Positions 23,614 through 32,416 of a DNA stretch of 64,000 nt are shown piece after piece (within the stretch, counting starts at the first letter, position 1; the number at the start of each line of letters is the position of its first letter). Made by a program: the position numbers and the translations under genes. The DNA lies in the NCBI GenBank assembly GCA_947625655.1, contig CANQPD010000012.1:1-64000 (forward strand). The letters run 5' to 3'. The stretch comes from an uncultured Dysosmobacter sp. (GTDB lineage Bacteria; Bacillota; Clostridia; Oscillospirales; Oscillospiraceae). The notes under the pieces are model-generated. The model worked only from the letters and a program-made list of their open reading frames with translations. It did no database searches and was not told the origin of the DNA.

Positions 23614-25419
23614 TTGTGCATCGGCTGGACCTGTCTGAAACTGGGTACGGCCTACCGGCTGGCGGTGGGGGCCGGATTTGCTCAAAAGCTGGTGGGGATG
23701 CTGGCGGCCATCGGCCCGGCCTTTGCGGACTTTGCGCCGGGCCTGCATGGTTTTGACTGGCTCGTTGGGATCGCGGGCGTGGCGGCGTTCCGGCTGCTGA
23801 TCTACACGCGGGCCAAGAACGCGAAGAAATTTCGCCGGGATGCTGAGTACGGCAGCTCCCGTTGGGGCACAGCGGCAGACATCAAGCCGTTCGTCGATCC
23901 CGTGTTTGAAAACAACATCATTCTCACGGGCACGGAATTTCTCACCATGAACACCCGGCCCAAAAATCCCGCCAACGCCCGCAATCTCAACTGCTGCGTC
24001 ATTGGTTCGTCGGGATCAGGCAAAACCCGGTTCTGGCTTACCCCGCAGCTGCTCCAGGCCAGCGCGGGCAAGCACGGGTGCAGCTATGTAGTGGTAGACC
24101 CCAAGGGCGGCACCCTGGACCAGTGCGGCGCGTTTTTGCAGCGGCAGGGTTATGAGGTGCGGGTGTTCAACAGTATCGACTTTTCAAAAAGTATGCACTA
24201 CAACCCTCTGGCCTACATCCGCAACGAGGCGGACATCCTGAAATTCGTGGACACCCTGATCGCCAATACCTCCGGCGACGGCAAGGAGAGCGATCCGTTC
24301 TGGCGGAAGGCGGAAACGCTTTTGTACTGCGCCCTGATCGCCTATATCATCTTCGAGGGCGCGCCGGAGGACAAGAACATGAATACGCTGGTGGATATGA
24401 TCAGCGGTATGGAGGTGAAGGAAAACGACGAAAACTTTATGAACGCGGTGGACTATATGTTCGCCGGGCTGGAAAAGCGCAAGCCGGATTGTTTCGCGGT
24501 CAAGCAGTACAAAAAATACAAGCTGGCCAGCGGCAAAACGGCAAAATCTATTTTAATTTCCTGCGGCTCCCGTCTGGCCCCCTTTGACATCCCCCAGCTC
24601 CGGGAGATCATGAGCTATGACGAGCTGGGTCTTGACCGCCTGGGGGATAAAAAGACCGCTTTGTTTTTCCTGATCTCGGACACCACGCCTACCTACAATT
24701 TTTTAGTGGCGCTGGCGTTCTCACAGATGTTCAATCTGCTGTGTGAGCGGGCGGACAACGTGCATGGGGGCCGCCTGCCCCATCATGTGCGGGTGCTGTG
24801 GGACGAGGCGGCCAATACGGGGCAGGTGCCGAACCTGGAGAAGATCGTGGCGGTCATCCGTTCCCGCGAGGTGAGCCTGTGCCTGTTCTATCAGCAGATG
24901 GCCCAGTGCAAGGCCATTTATGACAAGCACGCGGAAACGGTGATGGGAAACATGGACAGCATGATTTTTCTGGGTGGCCGGGAAAGCTCCACCATCAAGG
25001 AGATTTCGGAAAACTGGCTGGGCAAGGCGACGATCTCCATGCAGACCGAGGGCCGCTCTAAGGGGCAAAGTGAAAGTTACAGCCTGAACACGCAACGGCT
25101 GGGCCGGGAGCTTATGACCCCCGCCGAGCTTGCCACCATGCCCGGCGACAGGTGTATTTTGCAGTTACGGGGCCTGCCCCCGTTCTATTCCCTCAAGTAT
25201 GATTTGAAAGACCACCCCAATTACAAGTACACGGCGGAGGCGGATAAAAAGCGCAACGCCTTTGACCTGTCCCGGCTCATTACCCGCCGCATGGACAGGT
25301 TAGACCCACGGGAGGAGTACGCCGTGTACGAGGTGGACGGACCGCCGGAGCCGTTGACCGCCGAGGACGAGGACATCCTCAGCTATGATGACATCGACGA
25401 TCCCGACGCCTATCCATAA
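23614..25419 (+). CDS. virD4: VirD4/TraG-type conjugative coupling protein (CD1115 family)
   Basis: At least 601 residues. N-terminal membrane segments (about 1-25 and 45-65) are followed by the ATPase domain: Walker A CCVIGSSGSGKTRFW (about 128-142), YVVVDPKGGTLDQCG, Walker B VRVLWDEAANTG, and then GGRESSTIKEISENWLGK. It forms the hexameric pump linking the relaxosome to the mating channel at the membrane. The start is uncertain. The coordinate given is a TTG inside the first hydrophobic segment. Homologous-looking residues TDKIKQYLIPNIPYL precede it, and an ACG at 23566 seven bases after AAGGAGG fits best. Confidence 0.9.
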   Translation: MCIGWTCLKLGTAYRLAVGAGFAQKLVGMLAAIGPAFADFAPGLHGFDWLVGIAGVAAFRLLIYTRAKNAKKFRRDAEYGSSRWGTAADIKPFVDPVFENNIILTGTEFLTMNTRPKNPANARNLNCCVIGSSGSGKTRFWLTPQLLQASAGKHGCSYVVVDPKGGTLDQCGAFLQRQGYEVRVFNSIDFSKSMHYNPLAYIRNEADILKFVDTLIANTSGDGKESDPFWRKAETLLYCALIAYIIFEGAPEDKNMNTLVDMISGMEVKENDENFMNAVDYMFAGLEKRKPDCFAVKQYKKYKLASGKTAKSILISCGSRLAPFDIPQLREIMSYDELGLDRLGDKKTALFFLISDTTPTYNFLVALAFSQMFNLLCERADNVHGGRLPHHVRVLWDEAANTGQVPNLEKIVAVIRSREVSLCLFYQQMAQCKAIYDKHAETVMGNMDSMIFLGGRESSTIKEISENWLGKATISMQTEGRSKGQSESYSLNTQRLGRELMTPAELATMPGDRCILQLRGLPPFYSLKYDLKDHPNYKYTAEADKKRNAFDLSRLITRRMDRLDPREEYAVYEVDGPPEPLTAEDEDILSYDDIDDPDAYP

Positions 25420-25483
25420 GCCAGGGCCCCCGCAAAATCGTTAGATTTTGTGGGGAGAGGAGGTGCAACGGAACGGGGGCTTG

Positions 25484-25506
25484 CTTTGGGACAAAGTGTC
25501 CCGAAG
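25484..25506 (+). repeat. ICE palindrome copy 5/17 (virD4 - maff2)
   Basis: CTTTGGGACA-AAG-TGTCCCGAAG, followed by the matching half GCAAG, in the 190-bp gap before maff2. Confidence 0.88.
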
Positions 25507-25609
25507 CAAGCGGAGTGAAGTTTGTGCCGACGAGTCCCAAAGCACCCGCCGCCGGAAATGGCGGCTATTTTTGTGGCCGGGAGCGTTCTCCCGGAGAAAT
25601 GGAGGTTCT

Positions 25610-25822
25610 ATGCAGTTTTTCACCTCGGCAGTCTCTACCCTGCAAACCCTTGTTGTGGCCCTGGGCGCCGGTTTGGGCGTGTGGGGCGTCGTCAATCTGC
25701 TGGAGGGGTACGGGTCCGACAATCCCGGTTCCAAAAGCCAGGGCATGAAACAGCTCATGGCGGGCGGCGGCATCATCCTGCTGGGCACCACCCTGATCCC
25801 GCAGTTGTCCAGCCTGTTTTAA
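25610..25822 (+). CDS. Maff2-family small membrane protein (VirB2-like position)
   Basis: 70 residues from ATG 25610 (GGAGG before). There are two hydrophobic helices: TLVVALGAGLGVWGVVNLLE (about 12-31) and MKQLMAGGGIILLGTTLIPQLS (about 46-67), separated by a polar GYGSDNPGSKSQG loop. This is the Maff2 family found between virD4 and the virB6-like gene in CD1115-type elements. Size and position suggest a pilin-like (VirB2/TrbC) part of the channel, which is inference. It is 12 bp before the next gene. Confidence 0.85.
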   Translation: MQFFTSAVSTLQTLVVALGAGLGVWGVVNLLEGYGSDNPGSKSQGMKQLMAGGGIILLGTTLIPQLSSLF

Positions 25823-25834
25823 GGGCGGCGGCCT

Positions 25835-26701
25835 ATGGATTTTCTTTCCGACTGGCTCACGGACTGGCTGAAGGAGCTGTTGATCAGCGGCATCATGGGG
25901 AACTTGGAGGGCCTGTTCGATACCGTAAACGCCAAGGTCGGGGAGATCTCGGTGCAGGTGGGGACATCCCCGGCGGCGTGGAACGCCGGGGTATTCTCCC
26001 TGATCCGGCAGCTTTCCGAAACGGTGGTCTTGCCGATTGCCGGGCTGATATTGACCTTTGTAGCCACCTATGAGCTGATCCAGATGCTTATAGACCGGAA
26101 CAACCTGCATGACATTGACTACTGGATATTCTTCAAGTGGATATTCAAGACGGCCTGTGCCATCCTCATTCTCTCCAATACGTTTAACATCGTCATGGCG
26201 GTGTTTGACGTGTCGCAAAGCGTGATCGCCAGCGCCGCCGGGCTGGTGCAGGGTTCCACGGACGTTACGGCGGATATGCTTACCGGGCTGGAAACAACGC
26301 TGGAGGGGATGGACGTGGGCCCCCTGCTGGGGCTGTTCATGCAGACCATGCTCATCAATGTGGCGATGCCTATTATGAGCATCGTAATCTTCGTCATCAC
26401 CTATGGCCGGATGCTGGAAATCTATTTGCTGACCAGCTTGGCCCCGATCCCCGTGGCGACGCTCTCCAACCGGGAGTTGGGCGGCACGGGCCAGAACTAT
26501 TTGCGCTCCCTGTTCGCCGTAGGCTTTCAGGGGCTTTTAATACTCGTCTGCGTGGCGATCTATGCGGTGCTCATTCAGAACATTGCCACGGGCGGCGATC
26601 CCATCGGCGCGATCTGGGGCGCGATGGGCTATACGGTGCTGCTCACGTTCATGCTGTTCAAAACGGGCAGCATCGCCAAGAGCGTGTTTGGGGCGCATTG
26701 A
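25835..26701 (+). CDS. VirB6/TrbL-like polytopic mating-channel protein
   Basis: 288 residues with about six to seven membrane segments: VVLPIAGLILTFVATYELIQ (about 67-87), WIFKTACAILILSNTFNIV, LLGLFMQTMLINVAMPIMSIVIFVIT, and two near the C-terminus including GYTVLLTFMLFKTGS. It occupies the VirB6/TrbL position in this element type and should form the inner-membrane part of the transfer channel. Its stop lies 2 bp before the ATG of the cytosine methyltransferase, so the two genes are coupled. Confidence 0.8.
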   Translation: MDFLSDWLTDWLKELLISGIMGNLEGLFDTVNAKVGEISVQVGTSPAAWNAGVFSLIRQLSETVVLPIAGLILTFVATYELIQMLIDRNNLHDIDYWIFFKWIFKTACAILILSNTFNIVMAVFDVSQSVIASAAGLVQGSTDVTADMLTGLETTLEGMDVGPLLGLFMQTMLINVAMPIMSIVIFVITYGRMLEIYLLTSLAPIPVATLSNRELGGTGQNYLRSLFAVGFQGLLILVCVAIYAVLIQNIATGGDPIGAIWGAMGYTVLLTFMLFKTGSIAKSVFGAH

Positions 26702-26703
26702 GC

Positions 26704-27768
26704 ATGGGCGGCCCGGTACTCACCCTGGGGAGCCTGTTTGACGGGATTGGTGTGTTCCCCCTGGCGGCGGCCCGGCAGGGCATTGTCCCGCTGTGGGCCA
26801 GTGAGATTGAAAAGGCCCCGGTGTCCATCACCCGGCGGCATTTTCCAGACATGGCCCACTTGGGGGACATTACCAAACTGGACGGCGGGCGCGTCCCGCC
26901 CGTCCATATCGTCACCTTTGGCTCGCCCTGTCAAAACCTCTCACAGATCGGCAACCGCGCCGGTCTGTGCGGCGCGAAATCCAGTTTGTTCTATGAGGCA
27001 ATACGAATTATAAACGAAATGAGGGATGCTACTGGAGGTAAATTTCCAATTATCGCTGTTTGGGAAAACGTCATGGGAGCGTTTTCATCATCTGACCGGA
27101 TGGATTTTAGAGCCGTCCTGTCCGCGTTCACAGGCTCCCAAATTCCAATGCCTGCTGCTGGAAGATGGGCAAACGCCGGAATGGTGCGAGGGGGCGTCCC
27201 TGACCTCTCCTGGCGGCTCCTGGACGCCCAATATTGGGCAAGGCCCCGGCTGGCCCGGCGGCAGCGGGTGTTCGTCGTGGCGGATTTTGGAGGGCGGCGT
27301 TCTGCCGGGATACTGTTTAAGCCCCGGCCAGTGCTCCCACTTCCTGCGGCTGGCGGAGCGGGCGGGCTGCCCTCCCCCTGCGGAGATCGAGGCCCTGCTC
27401 TTGAAGCAAGGGGGCGAATACCCGTCACAAGGCCCTTTCAGCTATTTCGTATGCGGGGCGCGGCCAAGGACGGAAACCACGTCCAATTTCGGGACAGCTT
27501 CGGATTTTCAACTGACCCTTTTCCCACCCTGTTAGCCGGGGCGCTCAACCCCTTTGCGTTCTACTTTGAGGACGATCCGGGGAGCGGCTGCGTCCGTTTT
27601 CTCACGGAGCGGGAATGTGAGCGGCTCATGGGCCTGCCGGAAGGCTGGACGGCATACGGCGCGGAGGGGGATAAAATATCCCCGGCCAGCCGTTATAAGG
27701 CGTTGGGAAATGCCATCGCCCTGCCCTGTGCCGAGTACATCATGGCGGGGATCAGGGAGGCACTATAA
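26704..27768 (+). CDS. C5 cytosine-specific DNA methyltransferase
   Basis: 354 residues from ATG 26704. Motif I TLGSLFDGIGVFPLAA, motif IV TFGSPCQNLSQIG with the catalytic Cys (about residue 75), motif VI IIAVWENVMGAF, motif VIII region RRQRVFVVADFGG, and motifs IX-X ...KALGNAIALPCAEYI at the end are all visible, so it should be active. It methylates an unknown target and probably protects the element's DNA in new hosts together with ArdA. It is embedded between mating-channel genes, an unusual place. Confidence 0.92.
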   Translation: MGGPVLTLGSLFDGIGVFPLAAARQGIVPLWASEIEKAPVSITRRHFPDMAHLGDITKLDGGRVPPVHIVTFGSPCQNLSQIGNRAGLCGAKSSLFYEAIRIINEMRDATGGKFPIIAVWENVMGAFSSSDRMDFRAVLSAFTGSQIPMPAAGRWANAGMVRGGVPDLSWRLLDAQYWARPRLARRQRVFVVADFGGRRSAGILFKPRPVLPLPAAGGAGGLPSPCGDRGPALEARGRIPVTRPFQLFRMRGAAKDGNHVQFRDSFGFSTDPFPTLLAGALNPFAFYFEDDPGSGCVRFLTERECERLMGLPEGWTAYGAEGDKISPASRYKALGNAIALPCAEYIMAGIREAL

Positions 27769-27792
27769 CTTTTTTGAAATGGAGGATCGTAT

Positions 27793-28356
27793 ATGGCAAA
27801 AGCACAGGCGGCGGCTCCGGCCCCCGCTGTGGATGAGGCGGATCTGGCGGAAATGAACCGTCTTTTGTTTGAGGCTCCCATCGCGGAGCTGGCAAAAAAC
27901 CAGGGGATCAGCATTGACGAGGCCGTGGCCCTGCGGGTGGAAAAATCCATTGAGGCCGCGCCGCTCCCCATTGAGGTGACGGTGCGGCCCATTGAGCCCC
28001 AGGGCAGCCTGAAAGGGTTTGCTACGGTGAACATCGGCGGCGTAGTCATCGACGATTTCAAGGTGGTGGACGGCAAGAACGGGATGTTCCTGAGTCCCCC
28101 CAGTAAGGAGGCTCCCGGCACCCGGAGCGGCTACCGCTCCACAGCGCGGGTGCTGGATCGGGGCTTGCAGGAGCGGCTGGACGCTTTGACCAGGGACGCC
28201 TACGCCCGGGCAGTGGAAAAGCTGATCGCCCGCGTGGAGGCTTTGCGGCCCACCCCCATCCGGGAGCAGATGGCTCAGGCCGCAAAGGAGGCCGGCAAGC
28301 ACAACGCCGCCCGGTCCGCACCCATCAAGGAAAAGGAGGCGCGGGATGACCGCTGA
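27793..28356 (+). CDS. SpoVG-like domain protein of the transfer region
   Basis: 187 residues. The centre (about 60-105) reads VRPIEPQGSLKGFATVNIGG then DDFKVVDGKNGMFLSPPSK, the SpoVG fold signature (SpoVG has ...[30 protein letters not shown]). The N-terminus is Ala-rich and the C-terminal half helical (ALTRDAYARAVEKLIARVEAL). SpoVG proteins bind RNA and DNA as regulators in Firmicutes. Here it may regulate element genes or process RNA, which is inference. It overlaps the next gene by 11 bp. Confidence 0.7.
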   Translation: MAKAQAAAPAPAVDEADLAEMNRLLFEAPIAELAKNQGISIDEAVALRVEKSIEAAPLPIEVTVRPIEPQGSLKGFATVNIGGVVIDDFKVVDGKNGMFLSPPSKEAPGTRSGYRSTARVLDRGLQERLDALTRDAYARAVEKLIARVEALRPTPIREQMAQAAKEAGKHNAARSAPIKEKEARDDR

Positions 28357-29137
28357 GGCCCCTTTGGGACAAAGTGTCCCGAAGCAGCCGAAGCCGGACG
28401 GTTTGTATCTTATGGACGGGATCACGGGGCTGCTGGCCCTGCCCCGTCATTCGGTGGATATGATTTTGACCGATCCGCCCTATGGCACCACCCGCAACTA
28501 TTGGGACGTGCCCCTGCCCCTGCCGGAGCTGTGGGAGGCGGTGCGCTGGGCCTTAAAGCCAAACGGCGCGGCCCTGTTCTTTGCCCAATGCCCTTATGAC
28601 AAGGTGCTGGGCGCGTCCAACCTCTCCATGCTCCGCTATGAGTGGGTGTGGTATAAGAGCAAGGCAACCGGCTTTCTCAACGCCCGCCGGGCTCCGCTGA
28701 AAAAGACGGAGAATATTTTGGTGTTTTATCAAAAGCTGCCCACATATAATCCTCAGTTTGAACCAGGGGAGCCGTATCAGAAGATTTTTCATAAAAGCGG
28801 CAACAGCCCTAACTATGGGAAGTTCGAGCGCACCACGGGCGGCTCGGAGGACGGGCGGCGGTTTCCCAGCAATATCATTTCGTTCCCCACGGTACAGCGC
28901 ACACTCCACCCCACGCAAAAGCCGGTGGCGCTGTGTGAGTATCTGATCCGTACTTACACCCAGCCCGGCGAGGTGGTGGCGGACATCTGCGCGGGGAGCG
29001 GCACAACGGCGGTGGCCGCCCTGAACACGGGCCGCCGCTTCATTTGTTTTGAAACGGCCCCGGCCATCTATGCCCCCGCCCTGGAACGTGTAGAGCAGGC
29101 GCGAGCGGCGGTGGCCGGGGGCGGGAAAGGAGTTTGA
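28346..29137 (+). CDS. site-specific N4/N6 DNA methyltransferase (beta class)
   Basis: 263 residues. Motif IV DMILTDPPYGTT (about 36-46), then FFAQCPYDKVLG, HPTQKPVALCEYLIRTY and motif I ICAGSGTTAVAALNTGRRFICFE near the C-terminus give the order IV-I of beta-class methyltransferases. The N-terminal residues about 7-14 (LGQSVPK) are encoded by palindrome copy 6, which seems to have been inserted in frame ahead of the fold. Second of three DNA methyltransferases in the element. Confidence 0.9.
   Translation: MTAEAPLGQSVPKQPKPDGLYLMDGITGLLALPRHSVDMILTDPPYGTTRNYWDVPLPLPELWEAVRWALKPNGAALFFAQCPYDKVLGASNLSMLRYEWVWYKSKATGFLNARRAPLKKTENILVFYQKLPTYNPQFEPGEPYQKIFHKSGNSPNYGKFERTTGGSEDGRRFPSNIISFPTVQRTLHPTQKPVALCEYLIRTYTQPGEVVADICAGSGTTAVAALNTGRRFICFETAPAIYAPALERVEQARAAVAGGGKGV
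28362..28384 (+). repeat. ICE palindrome copy 6/17 (start of methyltransferase gene)
   Basis: CTTTGGGACA-AAG-TGTCCCGAAG, read in frame as LGQSVPK near the N-terminus of the beta-class methyltransferase. Confidence 0.88.
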
Positions 29138-29143
29138 CAGCTT

Positions 29144-29722
29144 ATCGGGAAATACATTGTCTGTTACTGTGATCCGCCCTGGCGCTACGCCCAAAAGGGT
29201 GTGCAGGGGGCGGCGGAAAACCATTACCCCACCATGAGCATGGAGGAGCTGTGCGCGCTTCCGGTGGCCGAGATCATGGCCCCGGACAGCGCGCTTTTTT
29301 TGTGGGCCACCTTCCCCCAACTCCCGGAGGCCCTGCGGCTGATCCACGCCTGGGGTTTTCGATATAAGACCGTGGCTTTTGTCTGGCTGAAACAAAACCG
29401 CAAATCCCCCGGCTGGTTTTATGGTCTGGGCTTCTGGACGCGGGGCAACGCCGAGGTATGTCTGCTGGCAACGCGGGGCCACCCCAGGCGGCAGGCGGCC
29501 AACGTCCACCAATTCATCATTTCCCCTGTGGAGGCCCACAGCAAAAAGCCGGACGAGGCGCGGGACAAGATCGTGGCCCTCATGGGGGACGTACCCCGTG
29601 TGGAGCTGTTCGCCCGCCAGATCCCGCCCGGCTGGGACGTGTGGGGGAACGAGGTGGACTGCACCCCGGAGCTTCGGGACACTTTGTCCCAAAGGAAGGA
29701 GGCATCGTCGTGGCCTATGTGA
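29144..29722 (+). CDS. MT-A70-family adenine methyltransferase
   Basis: About 192 residues. The catalytic DPPW (CDPPWRYA) lies near residue 10, followed by HYPTMSMEELCALPV, ALFLWATFPQLPEALRLIHAWGF and EVCLLATRGHPRR, all MT-A70 blocks. The first standard start codon in frame (GTG 29201) lies after the DPPW and cannot be right, because a TGA at 29135 limits the other side. Initiation must use a rare codon (CTT 29141 or ATC 29144, with AAAGGAG 8-12 bases before). If it really started at 29201 the enzyme would lack its active site. Its C-terminal end (RDTLSQRK) is written by palindrome copy 7. Confidence 0.75.
   Translation: MGKYIVCYCDPPWRYAQKGVQGAAENHYPTMSMEELCALPVAEIMAPDSALFLWATFPQLPEALRLIHAWGFRYKTVAFVWLKQNRKSPGWFYGLGFWTRGNAEVCLLATRGHPRRQAANVHQFIISPVEAHSKKPDEARDKIVALMGDVPRVELFARQIPPGWDVWGNEVDCTPELRDTLSQRKEASSWPM
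29672..29694 (-). repeat. ICE palindrome copy 7/17 (end of MT-A70 gene)
   Basis: CTTCGGGACA-CTT-TGTCCCAAAG, in frame near the end of the MT-A70 gene and directly before the prgI ribosome site. Confidence 0.87.
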
Positions 29723-30087
29723 ACGTCCCCAACGATCTTTCCAAAATCAAAACCAAGGTCGCGTTTAACCTGACGAAACGCCAGCTCATTTGTTTTGGCT
29801 GTGCGGCGGCGGTGGGTATCCCTCTGTATCTGCTCACCCGCGGGGGCATCGGCAACTCGGCGGCGCTGCTGCTCATGCTGGCCGTCATGCTCCCGGCGTT
29901 CCTGCTTGCCATGTATGAGCGGGACGGCCTGCCGCTGGAAAAAGTGTTACACAACATTCTCCGGGCCAAGTACCTGCGGCCCGGTATCCGGCCCTACCGG
30001 ACGGAGAATATTTATGCCCCATTCGCGGGAAAGGAGGAACCTATTGCAAAAAACAAGAGCCCCAAGGCGCGGCCCGGTCAGGGCTGA
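29710..30087 (+). CDS. prgI: PrgI-family mating-channel protein
   Basis: 125 residues from GTG 29710, with GGAGG seven bases before. AYVNVPNDLSKIKTKVAFNLTKRQLICF is the family start. Two membrane helices follow (about 30-50 CAAAVGIPLYLLT and about 55-75 ALLLMLAVMLPAFLLAMYE), then a short tail with GLPLEKVLHNILRAKYLRP. PrgI is the VirB3-like partner of VirB4 in Gram-positive conjugation. It overlaps both the MT-A70 gene (13 bp) and virB4 (44 bp), which supports the fixed order PrgI-VirB4. Confidence 0.88.
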   Translation: MAYVNVPNDLSKIKTKVAFNLTKRQLICFGCAAAVGIPLYLLTRGGIGNSAALLLMLAVMLPAFLLAMYERDGLPLEKVLHNILRAKYLRPGIRPYRTENIYAPFAGKEEPIAKNKSPKARPGQG

Positions 30088-32416
30088 ACGGCACAAACGG
30101 GATCGCCGCTCTCTGTCCGCCCAGCAGACTATCCCCTATGTACGGATGCTGCCGGACGGCGTGTGCCAGCTCCCCGGCGGCCTGTTCACCAAGACGCTGG
30201 CCTATGAGGACATCAACTACTCCGTGGCGTCCACGGAGGATCAGTCCGCTATTTTCAACGGCTGGAGCGAGTTCCTCAACTACTTTGACAGCTCTATCCC
30301 GTTCCAGCTCACCTTTATCAACCGCCGTTCCCTTTCAAATGGGCGGTACAAGATCAACATTCCCCCGGCCCATGACGATTTTGACAGCATCCGGGCGGAG
30401 TATACGGAGATGCTCAAAGGACAGGTTGCCAAAAGCAACAACGGCATTGACCGGGCCAAGTATATCACCTTCGGCGTCCCGGCTGACGATCTGGCCGCCG
30501 CCCGGCCCCGGCTGGGGCGCGTGGAGGCGGACGTGCTGGGAAATTTCAAGCGGCTGGGTGTGGCGGCATCCCCCCTGGATGGGCGGGAGCGGCTGGCGGT
30601 GCTCCACGGCCAGACACACCCCGGCCCCCAGCGGGAGGCGTTCCGTTTCTCCTGGGCCGATGTAGTAAAGACCGGCCTGGGCACCAAGGAGGCCATCGCC
30701 CCCTTCGGCGGCTTTGACTTCACCCGGCCCCGGATGTTCCGGGTGGGCCGGTATTGGGGCGCGGCCAGCTACTTGCAGATCATGGCGTCCGAGCTGTCCG
30801 ACAGGCTCCTGCGTGAGATCCTGGAGCTGGACGCGGAATTGACCGTCACCATGCACATCCAGACGGTGGATCAGACACGGGCCATTAAGACCGTCAAGGG
30901 GAAAGTCTCGGACATCGGCAAAATGAAGGTGGAGGAACAGAAAAAGGCGATGCGGGCCGGGTATGACCCGGACATTCTGCCCCCTGACCTCATTACCTAC
31001 TCCAAGGACGCCGCCGATCTGCTCTCCGACCTCCAATCCCGGAATGAGCGGATGCTCCTGCTCACGTTTACGGTGATAAACCTCGCCCCCACACGGGAGC
31101 GGCTGGAAAACGACGTGTTCACCGTGGGCGGTATCGCTCAAAAATATAACTGTGCCCTGCGGCGGCTGGACTGGCAGCAGGAGCAGGGCTATGTGTCCTC
31201 CCTGGTGCTGGGCCGGAACGAGGTGGAGATCCAGCGGGGCATGACGACCAGCAGCACGGCGATCTTCATTCCCTTTATCACCCGCGAGCTCCGCATGGGC
31301 GGGCAGGCTCTCTACTATGGCATGAACGCGCTTTCTCACAACGTCATCATGGCGGACAGGAAAAAGCTGAAATCTGCCAACGGCCTGTATCTCGGCTCCA
31401 CGGGCAGCGGCAAAAGTTTTGCGGCCAAGCGTGAGCTGATCCACGTCTTTCTGGCGACACAGGACCGGATCATTATTGTTGACCCCATGGGGGAATATGC
31501 CCCGCTGGTGCGGCGGCTGGGCGGGCAGGTTATTGAGATTGCCCCGGACAGCCCCAGCCACATCAACCCTATGGATATTCAGCTTGATCTGGACGGCGGC
31601 GACAGCCCCCTTTCCATGAAAGCGGACTTCCTGCTGTCCCTGTGTGAGCTGGTGGTGGGCGGCAAAGAGGGATTACAGCCTATTGAGAAAACCGTCATTG
31701 ACCGCTGTGTTCGGCAGGTGTACCGGGAGCTGACCCTGGGGCTTGGGGACGGCTCCATGCCGCTGTTGCAGGATTTGTACGAGGAACTGCTGAAACAGCC
31801 GGAGCCGGAGGCCCAGCGGGTGGCGACGGCCCTGGAGCTCTACTGCACCGGCTCCCTGAACCTCTTTAACCACCAAACCAACGTCAATCTCAATTCCCGC
31901 GTGGTGTGCATCGTGCTCAAGGGCATGGGCGAGAACCTGCGGAAGATCGCCATGCACATTACCAATGAGTTTGTAAAATCCGCGGTCAACACCAACTTTG
32001 AAAATGGGATCGCAACATGGTGCTATTTTGACGAGTTCCACATTCTTTTGCGCGATCCCCTGACCGCCAGCTATTTTGTCTCCATCTGGCAGATGCTCCG
32101 CAAACGGGGCTGTGTTCCTTCGGCACTGACGCAGAACGTCAAGCATCTGCTGGCAAGTCAGGAAATTCAAAACATTCTGGACAACACGGATTTTCTGATC
32201 CTGCTGTCCCAGGCACAAAGCGACCGGGCGATCCTGGCAAAGCAGCTCGGTATCTCCGAGCACCAGCTTTCCTATATCACGCAAAGCAACAGCGGCGAGG
32301 GCCTGCTGTTTTACGGCTCCGTGACGATCCCATTCGTTGACCGTTTCCCCAAGGGTGAGATTTATGACTTGCTCACCACCCGCCCGGAGGACTTGAAAAA
32401 TGACGCCGGAGCGTGA
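30044..32416 (+). CDS. virB4: VirB4/TrsE-type conjugation ATPase
   Basis: 790 residues from TTG 30044 (AAGGAGG six bases before), starting inside prgI. The N-terminal domain (about 50-400) has YEDINYSVASTEDQSAIFNGW. Walker A is GLYLGSTGSGKSFAAKRE (about 445-462), then IIIVDPMGEYAPLVRRLGG, Walker B TWCYFDEFHILL (about 657-668), LRKRGCVPSALTQNV and LLSQAQSDRAILAKQL. It powers channel assembly and substrate transfer at the inner membrane face. Full length. It overlaps the following NlpC/P60 gene by 17 bp. Confidence 0.93.
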   Translation: MQKTRAPRRGPVRAERHKRDRRSLSAQQTIPYVRMLPDGVCQLPGGLFTKTLAYEDINYSVASTEDQSAIFNGWSEFLNYFDSSIPFQLTFINRRSLSNGRYKINIPPAHDDFDSIRAEYTEMLKGQVAKSNNGIDRAKYITFGVPADDLAAARPRLGRVEADVLGNFKRLGVAASPLDGRERLAVLHGQTHPGPQREAFRFSWADVVKTGLGTKEAIAPFGGFDFTRPRMFRVGRYWGAASYLQIMASELSDRLLREILELDAELTVTMHIQTVDQTRAIKTVKGKVSDIGKMKVEEQKKAMRAGYDPDILPPDLITYSKDAADLLSDLQSRNERMLLLTFTVINLAPTRERLENDVFTVGGIAQKYNCALRRLDWQQEQGYVSSLVLGRNEVEIQRGMTTSSTAIFIPFITRELRMGGQALYYGMNALSHNVIMADRKKLKSANGLYLGSTGSGKSFAAKRELIHVFLATQDRIIIVDPMGEYAPLVRRLGGQVIEIAPDSPSHINPMDIQLDLDGGDSPLSMKADFLLSLCELVVGGKEGLQPIEKTVIDRCVRQVYRELTLGLGDGSMPLLQDLYEELLKQPEPEAQRVATALELYCTGSLNLFNHQTNVNLNSRVVCIVLKGMGENLRKIAMHITNEFVKSAVNTNFENGIATWCYFDEFHILLRDPLTASYFVSIWQMLRKRGCVPSALTQNVKHLLASQEIQNILDNTDFLILLSQAQSDRAILAKQLGISEHQLSYITQSNSGEGLLFYGSVTIPFVDRFPKGEIYDLLTTRPEDLKNDAGA

